Part shown: piece by piece, positions 16,101-27,244 of the stretch
Layout: every line of letters begins with the position of its first letter
How positions within the stretch are numbered: position 1 is the stretch's first letter
Source of the DNA: Axinella damicornis
Lineage: Eukaryota; Porifera; Demospongiae; Axinellida; Axinellidae
Length of the DNA: 64,000 nt
NCBI GenBank assembly: GCA_963931865.1
Contig: OZ007506.1
Location: 2,000,531 to 2,064,530 of the forward strand
Direction of reading: 5' to 3'
Notes under the pieces: generated by a model
The model's input: the letters and a program-made list of their open reading frames with translations, nothing else
What the model was told of the DNA's origin: nothing
Database searches by the model: none
Program-made: the position numbers and the translations under genes

Positions 16101-16777
16101 GCAATTGGTGGGGTACATTGCACTGGCTGAAGGATGGAGCTAGACTGTTCATGGGTGTCCCTGGCAGCTGCTGGAAACTAGCTCATCTGCAAGCACAGCT
16201 CTCTTTGCTTTGTCTTTGTTTCCTCCCTTCCACCAGACCTGGAGTTTAAACAGCGTCAGCCAGAGATTGAGAGGAGCCAGGTGACCACCTCACTCAAGAT
16301 AGGACAGGGGGCCTACGGGGAGGTGAGTATCAACCAAGGCTGGGGGGGGGGGGGGGGGCAATATATTCATGGCAGAAGTTAGCATCAGCTTTGCCTTCGG
16401 GGAGTATCAACCAAGGCTAGGGGGCCAATATATTAATGGCGGAAGTTAGCATCAGCTTTGCCCAGGGGGCCTTCGGGGAGTATCAACCAAGGCTAAGGGG
16501 CCAATATATTCATGGCAGAAGTTAGCATCAGCTTTGCCCAGGGGGCCTTCGGGGAGTATCAACCAAGGCTAAGGGGCCAATATATTCATGGCAGAAGTTA
16601 GCATCAGCTTTGCCCAGGGGGCCTTCGGGGAGTATCAACCAAGGCTAAGGGGCCAATATATTCATGGCAGAAGTTAGCATCAGCTTGGCCAGGGGGCCTT
16701 CGGGGAGTATCAACCAAGGCTAGGGGGCCAATATATTAATGGCGGAAGTTAGCATCAGCTTTGCCCAGGGGGCCTGT

Positions 16778-16810
<33 letters not shown>

Positions 16811-18443
16811 GGACATCAATTAGGGCTAAGGGGGCTCTGGGGAGGTGAGACTCACTAGCTGTGACCTGTTGTTGTATCCTCTGACGTCTTGCTTTAGTCA
16901 TGGAAGGGATCCTGGAGCGGGCACACGGTGGTTGTAAAGAAGTTAAAGACAAAGGGAGACGTGTTCAAGTCGGGCCACATGGACAGCTTCCCACATGAGT
17001 ATATGCGACTGCGGTAAGTCTTGCCTTGGGCTAGATGTACACTATATAGCTGCTACTTGTTGTGGAGGGCATCCTGCATGCATAGCCTCGTTCCCAGGCC
17101 TTCTGCACCTCCAGCTTTTGATCGTTTACAATACTGTAAGCAACCAAAAACTGATGGTGTAGAAGACCTGGGAATGAGGCTATGCATGCAGTTAATAGCA
17201 GACTAATATGCTAGGTGTCTTGGGCTAGGAAGGATATACGAACCCATTGATGTCCATTTTGCTGTCAGTTGAATTTTTGACCCAAAATCGTGAAAAACCA
17301 TGGATTATAGCCTTTGGCCTACTGCAATTTTTGACAAAAATGTGACTGAGATTAAAAATCATTTATGGACATCATTTGAAAGCTCTGACCACAATGTCAC
17401 AATTCCCAGCTTCATATCTCATTCACATACCAATACCCAACTCAACTCTATTCCCAATTTTGGTCATTGGTCCATTTTTGGCAGAAATGGCACGTCATCC
17501 TATTAGCCTCGTTCCCAGGAATGAGGCTATCACCCTATAGAACGGGAGTTGCTGTTTCTGCCAATTCAGTTTAATTCCAAAATTGGCGTGTCATAAAAAA
17601 TAGTTTCCAAAATGTGCCAATTTTGGCACCAAAACATACCTCTGTAGCCTTGAGTTTTGACCACGGTAAGCCTAGCTTTGAGTTGTGAGTAAATGAGCCT
17701 AGCCTTGAGTTGTGAGTACAGGTCATCCTACCCTTGAGTTGTGAGTAAATGTGACCACGGTAAGCCTAGCTTTGAGTTGTGAGTAAATGCGACTAGCTTT
17801 GAGTTGTGAGTACAGGTCATCCTACCCTTGAGTTGTGAAACGAGAGGCAGCAACGCTATGGCAATGACTCTCTTATCCCTGTACAGGATTTTCAACAATG
17901 ATAGCATCCTCCCTCTGCTGGCAGTGGTGGTGGAGCCACAGGTACACACAATCAGCATGTTCATGAGGCTCGGCTCCCTCTACCACGTCCTGCATGACCT
18001 GGACAGCGGTCAGTCGTGTCTCCATCATGTAATAGTGGTGATGTAATGGTGATGTAATGTTCTACTGTCAAGTTGTGTAGTCTCGTTCCCAGGCCCCACC
18101 CCAGTTTTTGTCACTTGCAGTACTAGGCTAATACATAGTTGTGCAGGAGTAGAGAATAAGATCAAGGCATTTATACATTCCTTATGCATTCCTTTAACCA
18201 CATCAAAGGAAAACGTCAACAGTAGCATGTTGCTGCACCACTTCCTCTAGGGAAACCCTGTGAGATGTAATGGTGGGCAATATGTTTTGAGGCTGAGCTT
18301 GCTCTTCTGTGTTCAGATATCAAGATCAACATAGAGGAGGGAGTGAAGTTTGCTCAGGACATCTGTCACGGGATGGCCTACCTGCACTCCTTGGAGCCCC
18401 TGATCTCTAGATTCGACCTCAACCCGCACCATGTGTTTGTGAG

Positions 18444-18486
<43 letters not shown>

Positions 18487-18839
18487 TTGGTGTGTGTGTG
18501 TGTGTGTAGGGTGTGACAAGAGGGAAAGAAGAAGGCAGTGCCATCTTACGTCAACGATCATGACATGTTATCCTAGAGGATGTAGCTCAATGAGTAGTTG
18601 GCTGCCTAGTCATAGTGACAGAAAAACAGAGAGCCTTGAGAGATCTACGGAGAAGTAGAGCACACCTAATAATGGTAACTACATTGTACATATCCACATT
18701 TTGTTTCCTCACCGACCTGTATGTGTAGATCGATGAGGACATGACAGCGAAGCTGGACATGGCCCACACTCGTTTTTCCTTCATGGATAATGACAAGGTC
18801 TACAAACCAAACTGGGTGGCTCCAGAAGGTTGGGCGTGT

Positions 18840-18893
<54 letters not shown>

Positions 18894-19618
18894 ATACACG
18901 CCCGCAGATATGCATACATATGCACGCACACACACATGCATGCACCATTACTCTGTGTCTCACCCTCATGCTGTTAAACACCTATCCTCTTATCCTCTCC
19001 CCTCCTCTTCCTCTCCCCTCCTCCTCCTCTCCCTTTCCCTCCCCCACTCCATCAAACAATGCACCTTCGCGTATGTAGCTCTCCAGCACAGACCCGAGGA
19101 CTATGACAAGCGTGCTGCTGACATGTACAGCTTTGCGATTATTCTCTGGGAACTTGCCACTGGCAAGATACCATTTGCTGGACTCTCACCGATGCATGCT
19201 GGCATAAAGGTACGTGTATGCTCACGGTGTCTTCCCATTTGATTCCCACTTCATCAATTTCACTTCGTCAATTGTCATTGCCCACTTGGTCATTGTTGAC
19301 GAAGTGGGAGTTGACAAAGTGAAGTTGACGAAGTAGGAATTGACAAAATGGGAATTGACCAAAATGGGAAGCTCACTAGTGCGTGTGCTGTGTGGATTGT
19401 ATTCTGCATCTTCCCTTGGCCCAGGCGGGTCTTGTTCCACACTAAGTTGCCTACGTTTTTCCTTTTCCCAGATTGCTAAGGAGAACGCACGCCCTCTCAT
19501 TCCCAAGTTTGTCAACCACCATCTACAACGAATCATCGACATCTGCTGGAACGCGGACCCCAACAAGAGGCCAAGATTTGAAAAAATCCAACCCATCCTT
19601 GACAAGCTAGAAGTGTAG
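13109..19618 (+). CDS. ILK: Integrin-linked kinase (pseudokinase)
   Basis: Fourteen exons: 13109-13118, 13842-13950, 14361-14526, 15377-15472, 15729-15825, 15901-15948, 16056-16082, 16237-16322, 16898-17013, 17887-18008, 18317-18438, 18729-18828, 19079-19209, 19472-19618. Phases agree throughout, giving 458 residues (human ILK 452). Ankyrin repeats come first ([40 protein letters not shown]), then a short linker, then a kinase fold: GQGAYGE loop, VVVKKLK lysine, WVAPEA. As in known ILK the catalytic motifs are lost: the HRD position reads SRFDLN and the DFG position reads DMAHTRF. ILK binds PINCH through the ankyrin repeats and parvin through the pseudokinase, linking integrins to actin. The first coding exon is only 10 nt. 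Confidence 0.95.
13625..13765. repeat. Two-and-a-half-copy tandem repeat
   Basis: A unit of about 54 bp (CTGTGATGAACGTGTTCCAA...) is duplicated exactly, followed by a diverged partial third copy. It lies in ILK intron 1, just upstream of exon 2. Confidence 0.85.
13966..13990. repeat. Poly(G) tract
   Basis: About 25 guanines, 15 bp downstream of the ILK exon 2 splice donor. Confidence 0.85.
15215..15372. repeat. Polypyrimidine CCCCT array
   Basis: (CCCCT)n-like tract ending at the acceptor of ILK exon 4. It doubles as an extended polypyrimidine tract for that splice site. Confidence 0.85.
16323..16840. repeat. About 76-bp minisatellite derived from an exon-intron junction
   Basis: Six to seven copies of a unit containing CCAGGGGGCCTTCGGGGAG then TATCAACCAAGGCTA and AATATATTCATGGCAGAAG. 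The first half copies the end of ILK exon 8 (CAGGGGGCCTACGGGGAG) and the intron start (GTGAGTATCAACC), but each copy lacks the GTGAG of the splice donor. Poly(G) tracts interrupt the array at about 16344-16358 and 16779-16809. Confidence 0.85.
17083..17182. mobile_element. Fold-back MITE in ILK intron
   Basis: Ends TAGCCTCGTTCCCAGGCC and GGCCTGGGAATGAGGCTA-like inverse, core with GATCGTTTACAATACTGTAA. TGCATGCA flanks are present on both sides. Confidence 0.7.
17645..17845. repeat. Minisatellite CTTTGAGTTGTGAGTA
   Basis: Five to six degenerate copies of CCTAGCTTTGAGTTGTGAGTAAATG and CATCCTACCCTTGAGTTGTGA in the intron before ILK exon 10. Confidence 0.85.
18439..18508. repeat. (TG)n microsatellite abutting a splice donor
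   Basis: TG run starting at the donor of ILK exon 11 (GTGAGTTGTGTG...). The donor grades into the repeat. Confidence 0.9.
18840..18890. repeat. (CA)n microsatellite
   Basis: CA run starting 12 bp after the donor of ILK exon 12. Confidence 0.95.
19230..19372. repeat. Fold-back repeat of TTGACGAAGTGGGA units
   Basis: The left arm carries TTCCCACTTC.TCAATTTCACTTCGTCAA. The right arm carries TTGACGAAGTGGGAGTTGAC and TTGACAAAATGGGAA. The arms are mutually inverted around 19300. It lies in the last ILK intron. Confidence 0.7.
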
Positions 19619-19846
19619 ATAGACATCAATCTTCAAATCCATTTATTTTAGAGACTTTTATGAACATGTTGTAGCGATTTTATTTTCTCTCTTGTGAAAT
19701 TCAAATTTACTGTCATTGTACATTAACCCTTGCTCGGAGTATAAATAGTTAACCCCTTGGTAGCTGAGCTTTGCTAAAGTATTATGCAAGGACTAAGGCT
19801 GTCGGAGCTGCAATCGGAAGTTCACTTCAGCATACAGGCGGACATC

Positions 19847-21440
19847 ATGCTAACGCCGTCTTTTGACACCCAACAGAACGATGAGTTTGTGGTCCTCAAC
19901 ATTCGTGTTCCATACGTCAAGGTTTAATAATGCTCAGTAGTGTTGAAGATATCCAGTCAATTTTACCTGGCTAGGTCGAAATGCATGGCATGGGCCTGCA
20001 TTAATGTTGTATTTTGTTTCCACTGAAGATCTCAGAGGCAGAGATCCATATTAATGGACGAAATTTCAAGTTCTACTGCAAACCATACTTCCTTAGGTAA
20101 TGGAAGATTGACAATCTTGTTGTCGGTCTTAGCCTCGTTCCCAGGCGCTCACCTGGGAACGAGACTAGAGCGGGCAAATGTACTGGCTCAGTAACTGTAT
20201 GCATAGTCTCGGCCCTGGCCCCAGACCCATGCAAACCAACCCCGGCGCAGATCGCTTCCAGTGATACTGAAAGCGATCTGCACTGGGATTGGTTTGGGTC
20301 TGGGACTGAGATTAAGTAACCAGAGTGATATGCAATGTGTAGGATGTCCTCGTTCGTGAGAATGTATACGAGAGTTCCTCCTGCAGCAGGTTCTTGCATT
20401 ATCGGACACCATTACTTGCTGTAATGTATATTGGAGACAAACTCTGCACAGCAGAGGTGTAATAGTAATTGCTTCCAAGTTTCCCAGTTTAGAGTAACTC
20501 ACAAATTTCCAGACCGCATGATAGGAGAGAAAGTGTTTTCTCTCCTCCCACACAGCCTTGGAACAAGGCTAGAGTAGGTAAGTGTTCGCTGGGGCTTAAT
20601 CTGTAGACAAGTAGGACAGCGGACCACCACTGCTACCACCAACATGTTGAACTGGAGTATAAGAGTCAAAGTACGTCATTAGGCCTGCTGAACTATAGCC
20701 TCGTACCCTGGCTACGAGGCAACAAGCCTGGGTACAAGGCTAGCCAGACTTGCACAATTTTCAGTGGTTGCAGAAGTACGTAACAGCAGCTGGCCAATGT
20801 GGAGCAAGCTGGAAGTACAATACCCTTCTGTTCTACCCTCAACTGCACCTCGGGTAAACCGTAAGCCAAGGATAGCTCTTTGTTACTACTTTTTGCCGCG
20901 CAGGCTCCACCTTCCTCGGGAAGTGGTGGAAGATGGAAGGGAGAAGGCATCCTACAACGTAGATTCAGGTAAGGACACTGATGCTCCATCAAGGTGCAAA
21001 TTCTTTGTTTATCTGTGCTGACTGGGTGGTTAGCCTCGTTCTCAGGCCCACGCCATTTTCAGTTGCGACGAAATGCTGGGCAAGGGCCTGGGAACATATT
21101 GTGCAGGTGCCCAGCTGCAGCCATGAGCTACTGAGATAGCGCAATTAGAAATCCAACCACTCAGTAGCCTCATATTCTGACAGTTATTAAACTAGCCATG
21201 CTCTTATTTCACAGGTACCATTGTTGTCCACCTACCAAAGCGTAACCGTGGCGAGCACTTTGAGAACCTGGACATGCTCACCACTCTGCTCTCTGGCAAG
21301 AATCCTTCCACAGAGCTGTCTAAGATGGGTAGCAACCCTCTCATTGAGGTTATGGGAGGTAAGGATCTCAAGTGTGCATTGTCTTTGCCATTATGCTGGC
21401 CCCACACATGGATTTTTGGAAAGGGGAATTACTAAACATA

Positions 21441-21480
<40 letters not shown>

Positions 21481-24400
21481 ACCTCCCTAAACCTTTTTGA
21501 TGGCATGCCGTCTAACCTTAAATTGAGGTTAAAAACTTTTTGATGGCATGCCAGCTCTCCGCACATCCACCATTATTGTGTCAGAAGAAAGTTGTACAAG
21601 TTCTCTTCATCCAGTGTATATTTTTAGCACAGTTCCATCTTGCAGCCTTTGTACTAGCCTAATGAATACATGTACAGTATACAGTTAGCTATTTTGTTTT
21701 AGAAGCTGCAACTTTTGTATTGCTCTACACAGTGCTGTCTGCCCCCTCAGTAAACTTGTTTAAATCCATCTTCACATGCATTTCACAGCTGACACAAGCA
21801 GAGCAGAAGCTGCAGCTTCCAGCTTCCCACAAGAGGAAGACGAGGAAGAGTTTGAGTGGCAGGTGGAGCAACAACTGCCGAACAAGGAAGAGGAGGTGAG
21901 CATATGCCTGCAAGAGTGCATAATGACATCATCGTCATGGTGCAATGATGATGATGTCATCACGCACTCTTGCTGAGGAAGACGTCTGGATGAGGAACAT
22001 ACATCCAGCCATTGGTGTTGCATATGTTCATGCACATAGGTTCACTTGTACATTTTAGGAGATTCAACTGATCGGTGCCCCCTGCTATGGATTTGCCAGC
22101 CAGCACAAGGGAGTGTTCTCCAAACTTCAGGTATAGTCAATGGATTTGCCAACCAGCACAAGGGAGTGTACTCCAAGCTTCAGGTATAGTCACCACCGAG
22201 ACTAGTATAGTCACTGTTAACCTTGAACCCAGGCTAAGTTACAACAGGGCTTGGAATTGAGCTAACTCTTTCACAGCTCAAAGTAATAATGTATTTTGAA
22301 ATTCATGATGCATGAATTAGTAGTGATATTTTGATATGCTAGGGGAATGGAATACTGATCGTTCTACCATCTCAGTCTTGTTCCTGTGGAATATTACCGT
22401 GCAAACTCCTATGCCTATGGATGAGCATCAGTTCGTCTCTGTAGCTACAGCTGTTACACTGTTCTGCAGGAGGAAGTTCCTAGTATTGTGGACTGTCCTG
22501 ACCCGGATCACATGACCCCACATGAGCGGAGGGTTGCTAGGATTGCTCATGAGGAAGCTAGCTTTGACGCAGAGTACTACTTGTATGTCACCTCAACCAC
22601 CTTGATTCTCTGCCAAATGGTATCAGTGAGGCAAGGAAGTTAACCTGTAATAAATTCCTTTGTTGCAACTGGCAGGGCAGACCTAATGGACAATGACAGC
22701 ATTGATGGCTTACTGAGGTTTGAACCACCGTGGAGGGAGGAGTTGATGAGCTGGAGGAGACAAAAAGCTGCATCTGCAACTGCAATGCCTTCAAAGTATG
22801 ACATTTTGCTGGGTGTTAGCTAGGGTCCTATTCCCATAGCTAGTACATCGGAATGGGACCCTGGTACTATTATGGGAATGGGACCCTAGCTAGTGTGTCG
22901 GAATGGGACTCTAGCTAGTACAAGGGTCTCATTTTCCACATACCAGCTAGGGTCCCATTCCCACTTACTGGTGTCAGTGTCCCACTCCACGCTTCCTTCT
23001 CAGAGTCTGTTGCTTTCAAAAGTCAAGGAATAGACACTGCTGGGAGAGGGAATGGGACTACCCTTTTGTGACCAACTCTAACCTCATCCTCTGGTATGAA
23101 ACTTAGAAGGTGCATAATAAGTTGTCCCTCTTTCTCTAGATTGCACACCGCTGAACCAGGTCAAGATATCTGTAAGTCCAACTGCCCATATGAACTAGCG
23201 CACAGACTACATTCTCTCACATTCCTTATAGTGCCATTTTCAACAGAGGAAAGGGACCAACTGAAAGAGTTACCGAGCAAAGAATGTATCCTCAGCTGTT
23301 CTGTGCTTTGTAAAGAAGTATGTGGTTGATTGTGTAGTGTAGTTATATACCTACTCAACTATGTTCATCTAGTGTAGTTACCTACTCAACTATGTTCATC
23401 TAGTGTAGTTACCTACCCAACTGTGTTCCTTCACCTGGCTGATAGATTTGCTGGACAAGGCAAGCAGAAGAATCCTCTACTTGGGCTTAGTAGACATCAT
23501 CTTTGCATTTGCCTACAACTATCGCATCACACTAGGAGAAGGAAATGTGAGCTGGCCCTCCTCATGTAGCCTCGTTCCCAGCCCAGCTTTTTGTCGCATA
23601 CTGTACAGTATGCGACAAAAAGCTGGGGAGGAGTCTGGGAACGAGGCTATATGACATGTACAACTACCTGGGTTCGAAACAGCAATTCTTTCTCTCCCCC
23701 CCAATTTCATGCACGCTGAGGCTTGTGCATGACATTATGGAGTGAAGAGCAGCTGGCACATCTGTATTCTGGATGTGCAGTATACAGGATATGCTGTAGT
23801 AGCACTTTTTTTTGACTGCTCACAAACTCCTTCCCATGTATACTACCACCTACTTTTTTTTCCTGGGGAGGCCCTGACTATTGTTCAAGTTCGAAGTCAT
23901 AGAAGTATACGACAGACCCATGCTTGGCCACCACAGGTTGAATCAGCTTGGACAATTTGCAAATTGAGCTCAACTCTTTCATGGCTTGAAGTAAGTGGTC
24001 AGTAGTGTATTCTAGAATTAGAGGTGATATTTTTCATTCCATTGTCCATTCATGAAATGCAAAGCACCTGTAGATTGTCTCTGTAGCTAGTGGCTTATGG
24101 GGTAATATGGTATGACCTCCCCTCGTACAGGTGTTCAGAGGCAGCTGTGTGCATGAGGTTGTCTACTGCAGTCTGAGGCGCTCCCTCTGCTACCCTCTCT
24201 GCAGACACTGGCAGCTGGCACAGGCTGTACTGCAAGACACCAGAGACCTCTTCCACCTGGGTATATAGGACAAGTGCCCCTACTGACTCCTCCCCTCTAA
24301 AAGAAGTGTCTTGTCACTATGAGGTTTAGGGTGTCCAGATTTGGGTCTTTTCTTCGACAAAATACTAGCCAGTAGCCATTCTTGCTTCCGACTGCATGCA

Positions 24401-26530
24401 CTTGAACACATCATTCCGATTAAAGAATTAAATTTCTGTTTAAGTGGGTGGGGCTCTACCCCCACAATCATTGTGCTGCCTATGCCAAATACCAAGAGTG
24501 CATGATGACATCATCATTGTAGCAATGATGATGTCATCATGTACTCTTGTAAATACTAATGAATTACAGCTTGTTCTTTCGATATGACTGTACAGGTCGT
24601 AGGAGAGTTCTTCAGTGTTTGCTCTCTATTCGCCGGACCCTCAACTCGTCTGAACCGTACTACGTCCTCAACAACCTCTACATCACAGACTACTGTGTCT
24701 GGATCCAGAAGGCAAGGTACTCATTACACAGTGGAACTACACACAGTACTAGATCACACTGCAATCCTATTGCAGTGTTTATTCCGATTCCACAAGGCCA
24801 AACCAGCACAGTAGTGTGCAGTATATGCTGCGTGTCTAGACACTACTCCTATGATGTTCAGCAAACATGGTTTTTACTAGAGATTACAAAAAGAGATTTT
24901 ACTAGAGATTACAAAAAGAGATTACTAGATTACTGAATACTTCAAGAGATTACTAGATTACTGAATACTTCAGATTACTAAGAGATTACTAGATTACTGA
25001 ATACTACAGATTACTAAGAGATTACTAGATTACTGAATACTACAGATTACTAAGAGATTACTAGAGCCTTGTTTTGGGCTGCTCCATGCATCACTTATTA
25101 TTTTGTTTGCTGATACTGCACGACGTCAATACTAGAGGTGCGTGGGTGTTATTGTATGGTGTGTTACTGGTGAGGTGAAGCTTCCTCCAACTTCTGCAGT
25201 GCAAGACAGATTCAGAATCTAGCGGGGGAACTTGATGAGGTTTGTTGACTACTTCTGAGAGTAACACGCTTGCTAGGTGCTTCCTCAATGTGGTAGAGCT
25301 CTACAATCCCCTCATTCATGAAGCACATCCCTGACTCCCTCACTTTATGTGTTCCTGTCTTTCAACGCCAGGATGCCTTCTCAGTATTGAATATTAGTGT
25401 CTACTTCATTGACTTTGGGTGTGAATCATTGGTCCCTTTTGCCTTTGGTCTGGGCCCCAGAATTGACACGGAATTGCCTCTCCAATTTCATGTGCTATTG
25501 TCAAGTCAAACTAAAAATAATGGGCTAAGGCGATAAATGTTTTTGCTAAACCACCCCTAGTCTCAGTCCCAGACCCAACCAACCCCAGCACGGATCGCTT
25601 TTAGTATCGCGCGCGGGGAAGGATTGTGGGCTATACCTACCAGACCGTATTTCCGCGCGTTATACTGGAAGCGATACACGCGCTGGATAAACGGTCTGGG
25701 AACGAGACTAAACCACCCCCTAAACCCTAAAGCATTACATATTGCTGCCTGACCTTGAGAATCAGGAATGGTGTGGTGGCGTTGATAGCATGCCAACTCA
25801 CCCATCCATCCAGCACTAATCTATTTTAGCAAACCTCTTTCCATCATCCACATAATACGTATAATGTAGAGTTTTTATTTTTTATTAATACCATCAATAG
25901 GTCAAAGTTGATATATCTTCTCTTGGCTGGGACTTGGTGGAATTGGAGCAAGCAGCCCTTCTGGTTGTAGCGGAAGAGAAAGAGAACAGCATGAGGGAGG
26001 AGGAAACACATGAACGCGGGCATGAGAGGGAGGAAAGCAAAGCAAGTGGTATTACGTCTGCCTTAAGAACCAGCCAAGAAGAACATTGTGAGAAATGTAC
26101 TGCTTCAAGAGAAAGTAATGTTGATGCAGCTCAATTGACTCCCGAGAAGTCAGCTGTAACGTTAGATTTCAGTGAGCTACATAATCAACCTGTGGCTCGT
26201 GAACAGCCAGGTGCACAGACATTGACAGCCAGCAAGCAAATTCAGAATTTGAGTGCTAAATTAGAGAAGATGCTGACACTGGACCCACCTGTTGGACTTC
26301 CGACCCTCTGTAAGCCTCTCATAGAGGAGGTCCCAACACCACCACCGCCACCAGAGGAGGTACCAACACCACTACCGCCACCAGAGGAGGTCCCAACACC
26401 ACTACCGCCACCAGAGCAGCAGGATGAAGGTTGTCCTGCAAGCAGCAGCTGCAGCACTTGCAGCTCAAGTAGTTCAGACTCAGACACAAGCAGTTGTGAG
26501 AATTGCACCTGTGAAGGTCCTGCCGATTAG
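19847..26530 (+). CDS. SHQ1: SHQ1, H/ACA snoRNP assembly chaperone
   Basis: Sixteen exons: 19847-19921, 20029-20096, 20904-20968, 21215-21358, 21789-21895, 22059-22130, 22470-22582, 22676-22795, 23140-23171, 23232-23285, 23446-23546, 23937-23990, 24131-24260, 24596-24716, 25200-25239, 25901-26530. All phases agree, giving 641 residues (human 577). The N-terminal CS-like domain starts MLTPSFD and contains FKFYCKPYFLR and VVHLPK. The SHQ1-specific helical domain follows (YLLDKASRR, VESAWTICKLS, LYITDYCVWIQKA). The C-terminus is low complexity: three tandem EEVPTPLPPP repeats, then a serine/cysteine/acidic tail. SHQ1 holds dyskerin before H/ACA RNP assembly. An in-frame upstream ATG at 19784 exists; 19847 matches the conserved start. 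ILK ends only 228 bp upstream on the same strand. Confidence 0.95.
21444..21480. repeat. Poly(C) tract
   Basis: About 37 cytosines in a SHQ1 intron. Confidence 0.9.
21911..21972. mobile_element. CRE-like palindromic MITE, copy 1
   Basis: Fold-back sequence CAAGAGTGCATAATGACATC...GATGTCATCACGCACTCTTG. The same family occurs at 24493-24549 and 45711-45780. It starts 15 bp after the splice donor of SHQ1 exon 5. Confidence 0.7.
22139..22183 (+). pseudogene. Tandem duplicate of SHQ1 exon 6 3' half
   Basis: The 3' part of exon 6 with its donor (TGGATTTGCCAGCCAGCACA ... CTTCAGGTATAG) is repeated 54 bp downstream with four or five substitutions, including a second intact CAG|GTATAG donor. There is no acceptor before it, so it is probably not used as a separate exon. 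Use of the second donor would extend exon 6 by 53 nt and shift the frame. Confidence 0.75.
22810..22975. repeat. GGGTCCCATTCCC fold-back/tandem repeat
   Basis: Multiple copies of TAGGGTCCCATTCCCA and its inverse AATGGGACCCTAGCTAG in the intron after SHQ1 exon 8. Confidence 0.75.
23567..23649. mobile_element. Fold-back MITE in SHQ1 intron
   Basis: Ends TAGCCTCGTTCCCAG and CTGGGAACGAGGCTA. The core is a palindrome around CTTTTTGTCGCATACTGTAC. Confidence 0.75.
24493..24549. mobile_element. CRE-like palindromic MITE, copy 2
   Basis: CAAGAGTGCATGATGACATC and its inverse GATGTCATCATGTACTCTTG, flanked by AAATAC on both sides. Confidence 0.7.
24868..25065. repeat. AGATTACTAGATTACTGAATAC minisatellite
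   Basis: About seven copies of a 26-35 bp unit built from GAGATTACTAGATTACTGAA, in the SHQ1 intron before the 40-nt exon. A short related run (ACTAGAGATT)n is at 10180-10215. Confidence 0.9.
25558..25710. mobile_element. Fold-back MITE, TAGTCTC variant
   Basis: Ends TAGTCTCAGTCCCAGACC and its inverse ..GGTCTGGGAACGAGACTA. Its left terminal segment closely matches the element at 59157-59259. Confidence 0.65.
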
Positions 26531-27244
26531 TGTGATCCAACTGTATTTGTGTTTTGTCAGTGCGATACTGTCTTAATGTTCAAAGGCCATCTGCATGGGT
26601 ACACATAACACGGCTGATAAGCAACAGTTACTGCTCTAGTCTTGGAACCAGACCCTCCGAGACTATCTTTCCTGTTGTACTTGGGGTGTGGCTCAAGTGG
26701 CAAGTGCTTCAGGAGTAGCCTCATTCCCAGACCTCCTCTCACCCCAGTGTTAACTGCAAGTGACAAACACTGGGGTGAGAAGGCCTGGGAACGAGGCTAC
26801 TTCAGGATGTAAGTATGCTGTAGTACCAGGTCCTAGCTTGTGCACACGTCATGGTTTGGGCAAGCTGGTTGGCGAGATGTCAACGTGTTTTTACTCTGCC
26901 CATGACATATATATCGACATGGGTTTTACAGTTCAGAATGGAATGGGAATTTGCCCATAAGCAATTTGCCCACGAACTTTTTACTTGCCCATAATTCATG
27001 CCCATAAGTCTGGATTCATAATTTTGTCCGCTTTGGAGCTCCATAGCGTAGCGTAGCCTCGTTCCAGTCCGCGATCCGACGTCCCGTCCCAGATCTTCGA
27101 TCCCGTACCCAATTTGTGCAAGCAACAAAAAGCTGGGCGTGGAGGCCTGGCTACGCTAGCGCTTAGCGTACTCGATCGTAAACATCCGATCCTCCAACCA
27201 AGTCTTCGCATCGCTATAGTAGAGCTAGCACTAGTATAGTCAGC
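26531..27244. other. Intergenic SHQ1 to kinase-GTPase gene
   Basis: Contains a MITE at 26716-26799 and a second degenerate fold-back element at about 27053-27160 (GTAGCCTCGTTCCAGTCC ... GGCGTGGAGGCCTGGCTACG). The second lies about 85 bp upstream of the next start codon, so it is within the likely promoter. No gene or clear TATA box is seen. Confidence 0.5.
26716..26799. mobile_element. Fold-back MITE
   Basis: Ends TAGCCTCATTCCCAG and its inverse, flanked by CTTCAGGAG and CTTCAGGAT (8 of 9 match), a 9-bp target duplication. Confidence 0.8.

Noticed and set aside
24712..25900. A GC-AG intron directly joining SHQ1 at 24711 to 25901
   Set aside because: A 40-nt exon at 25200-25239 with normal splice sites restores both frame and the family spacing, so no unusual donor is needed.
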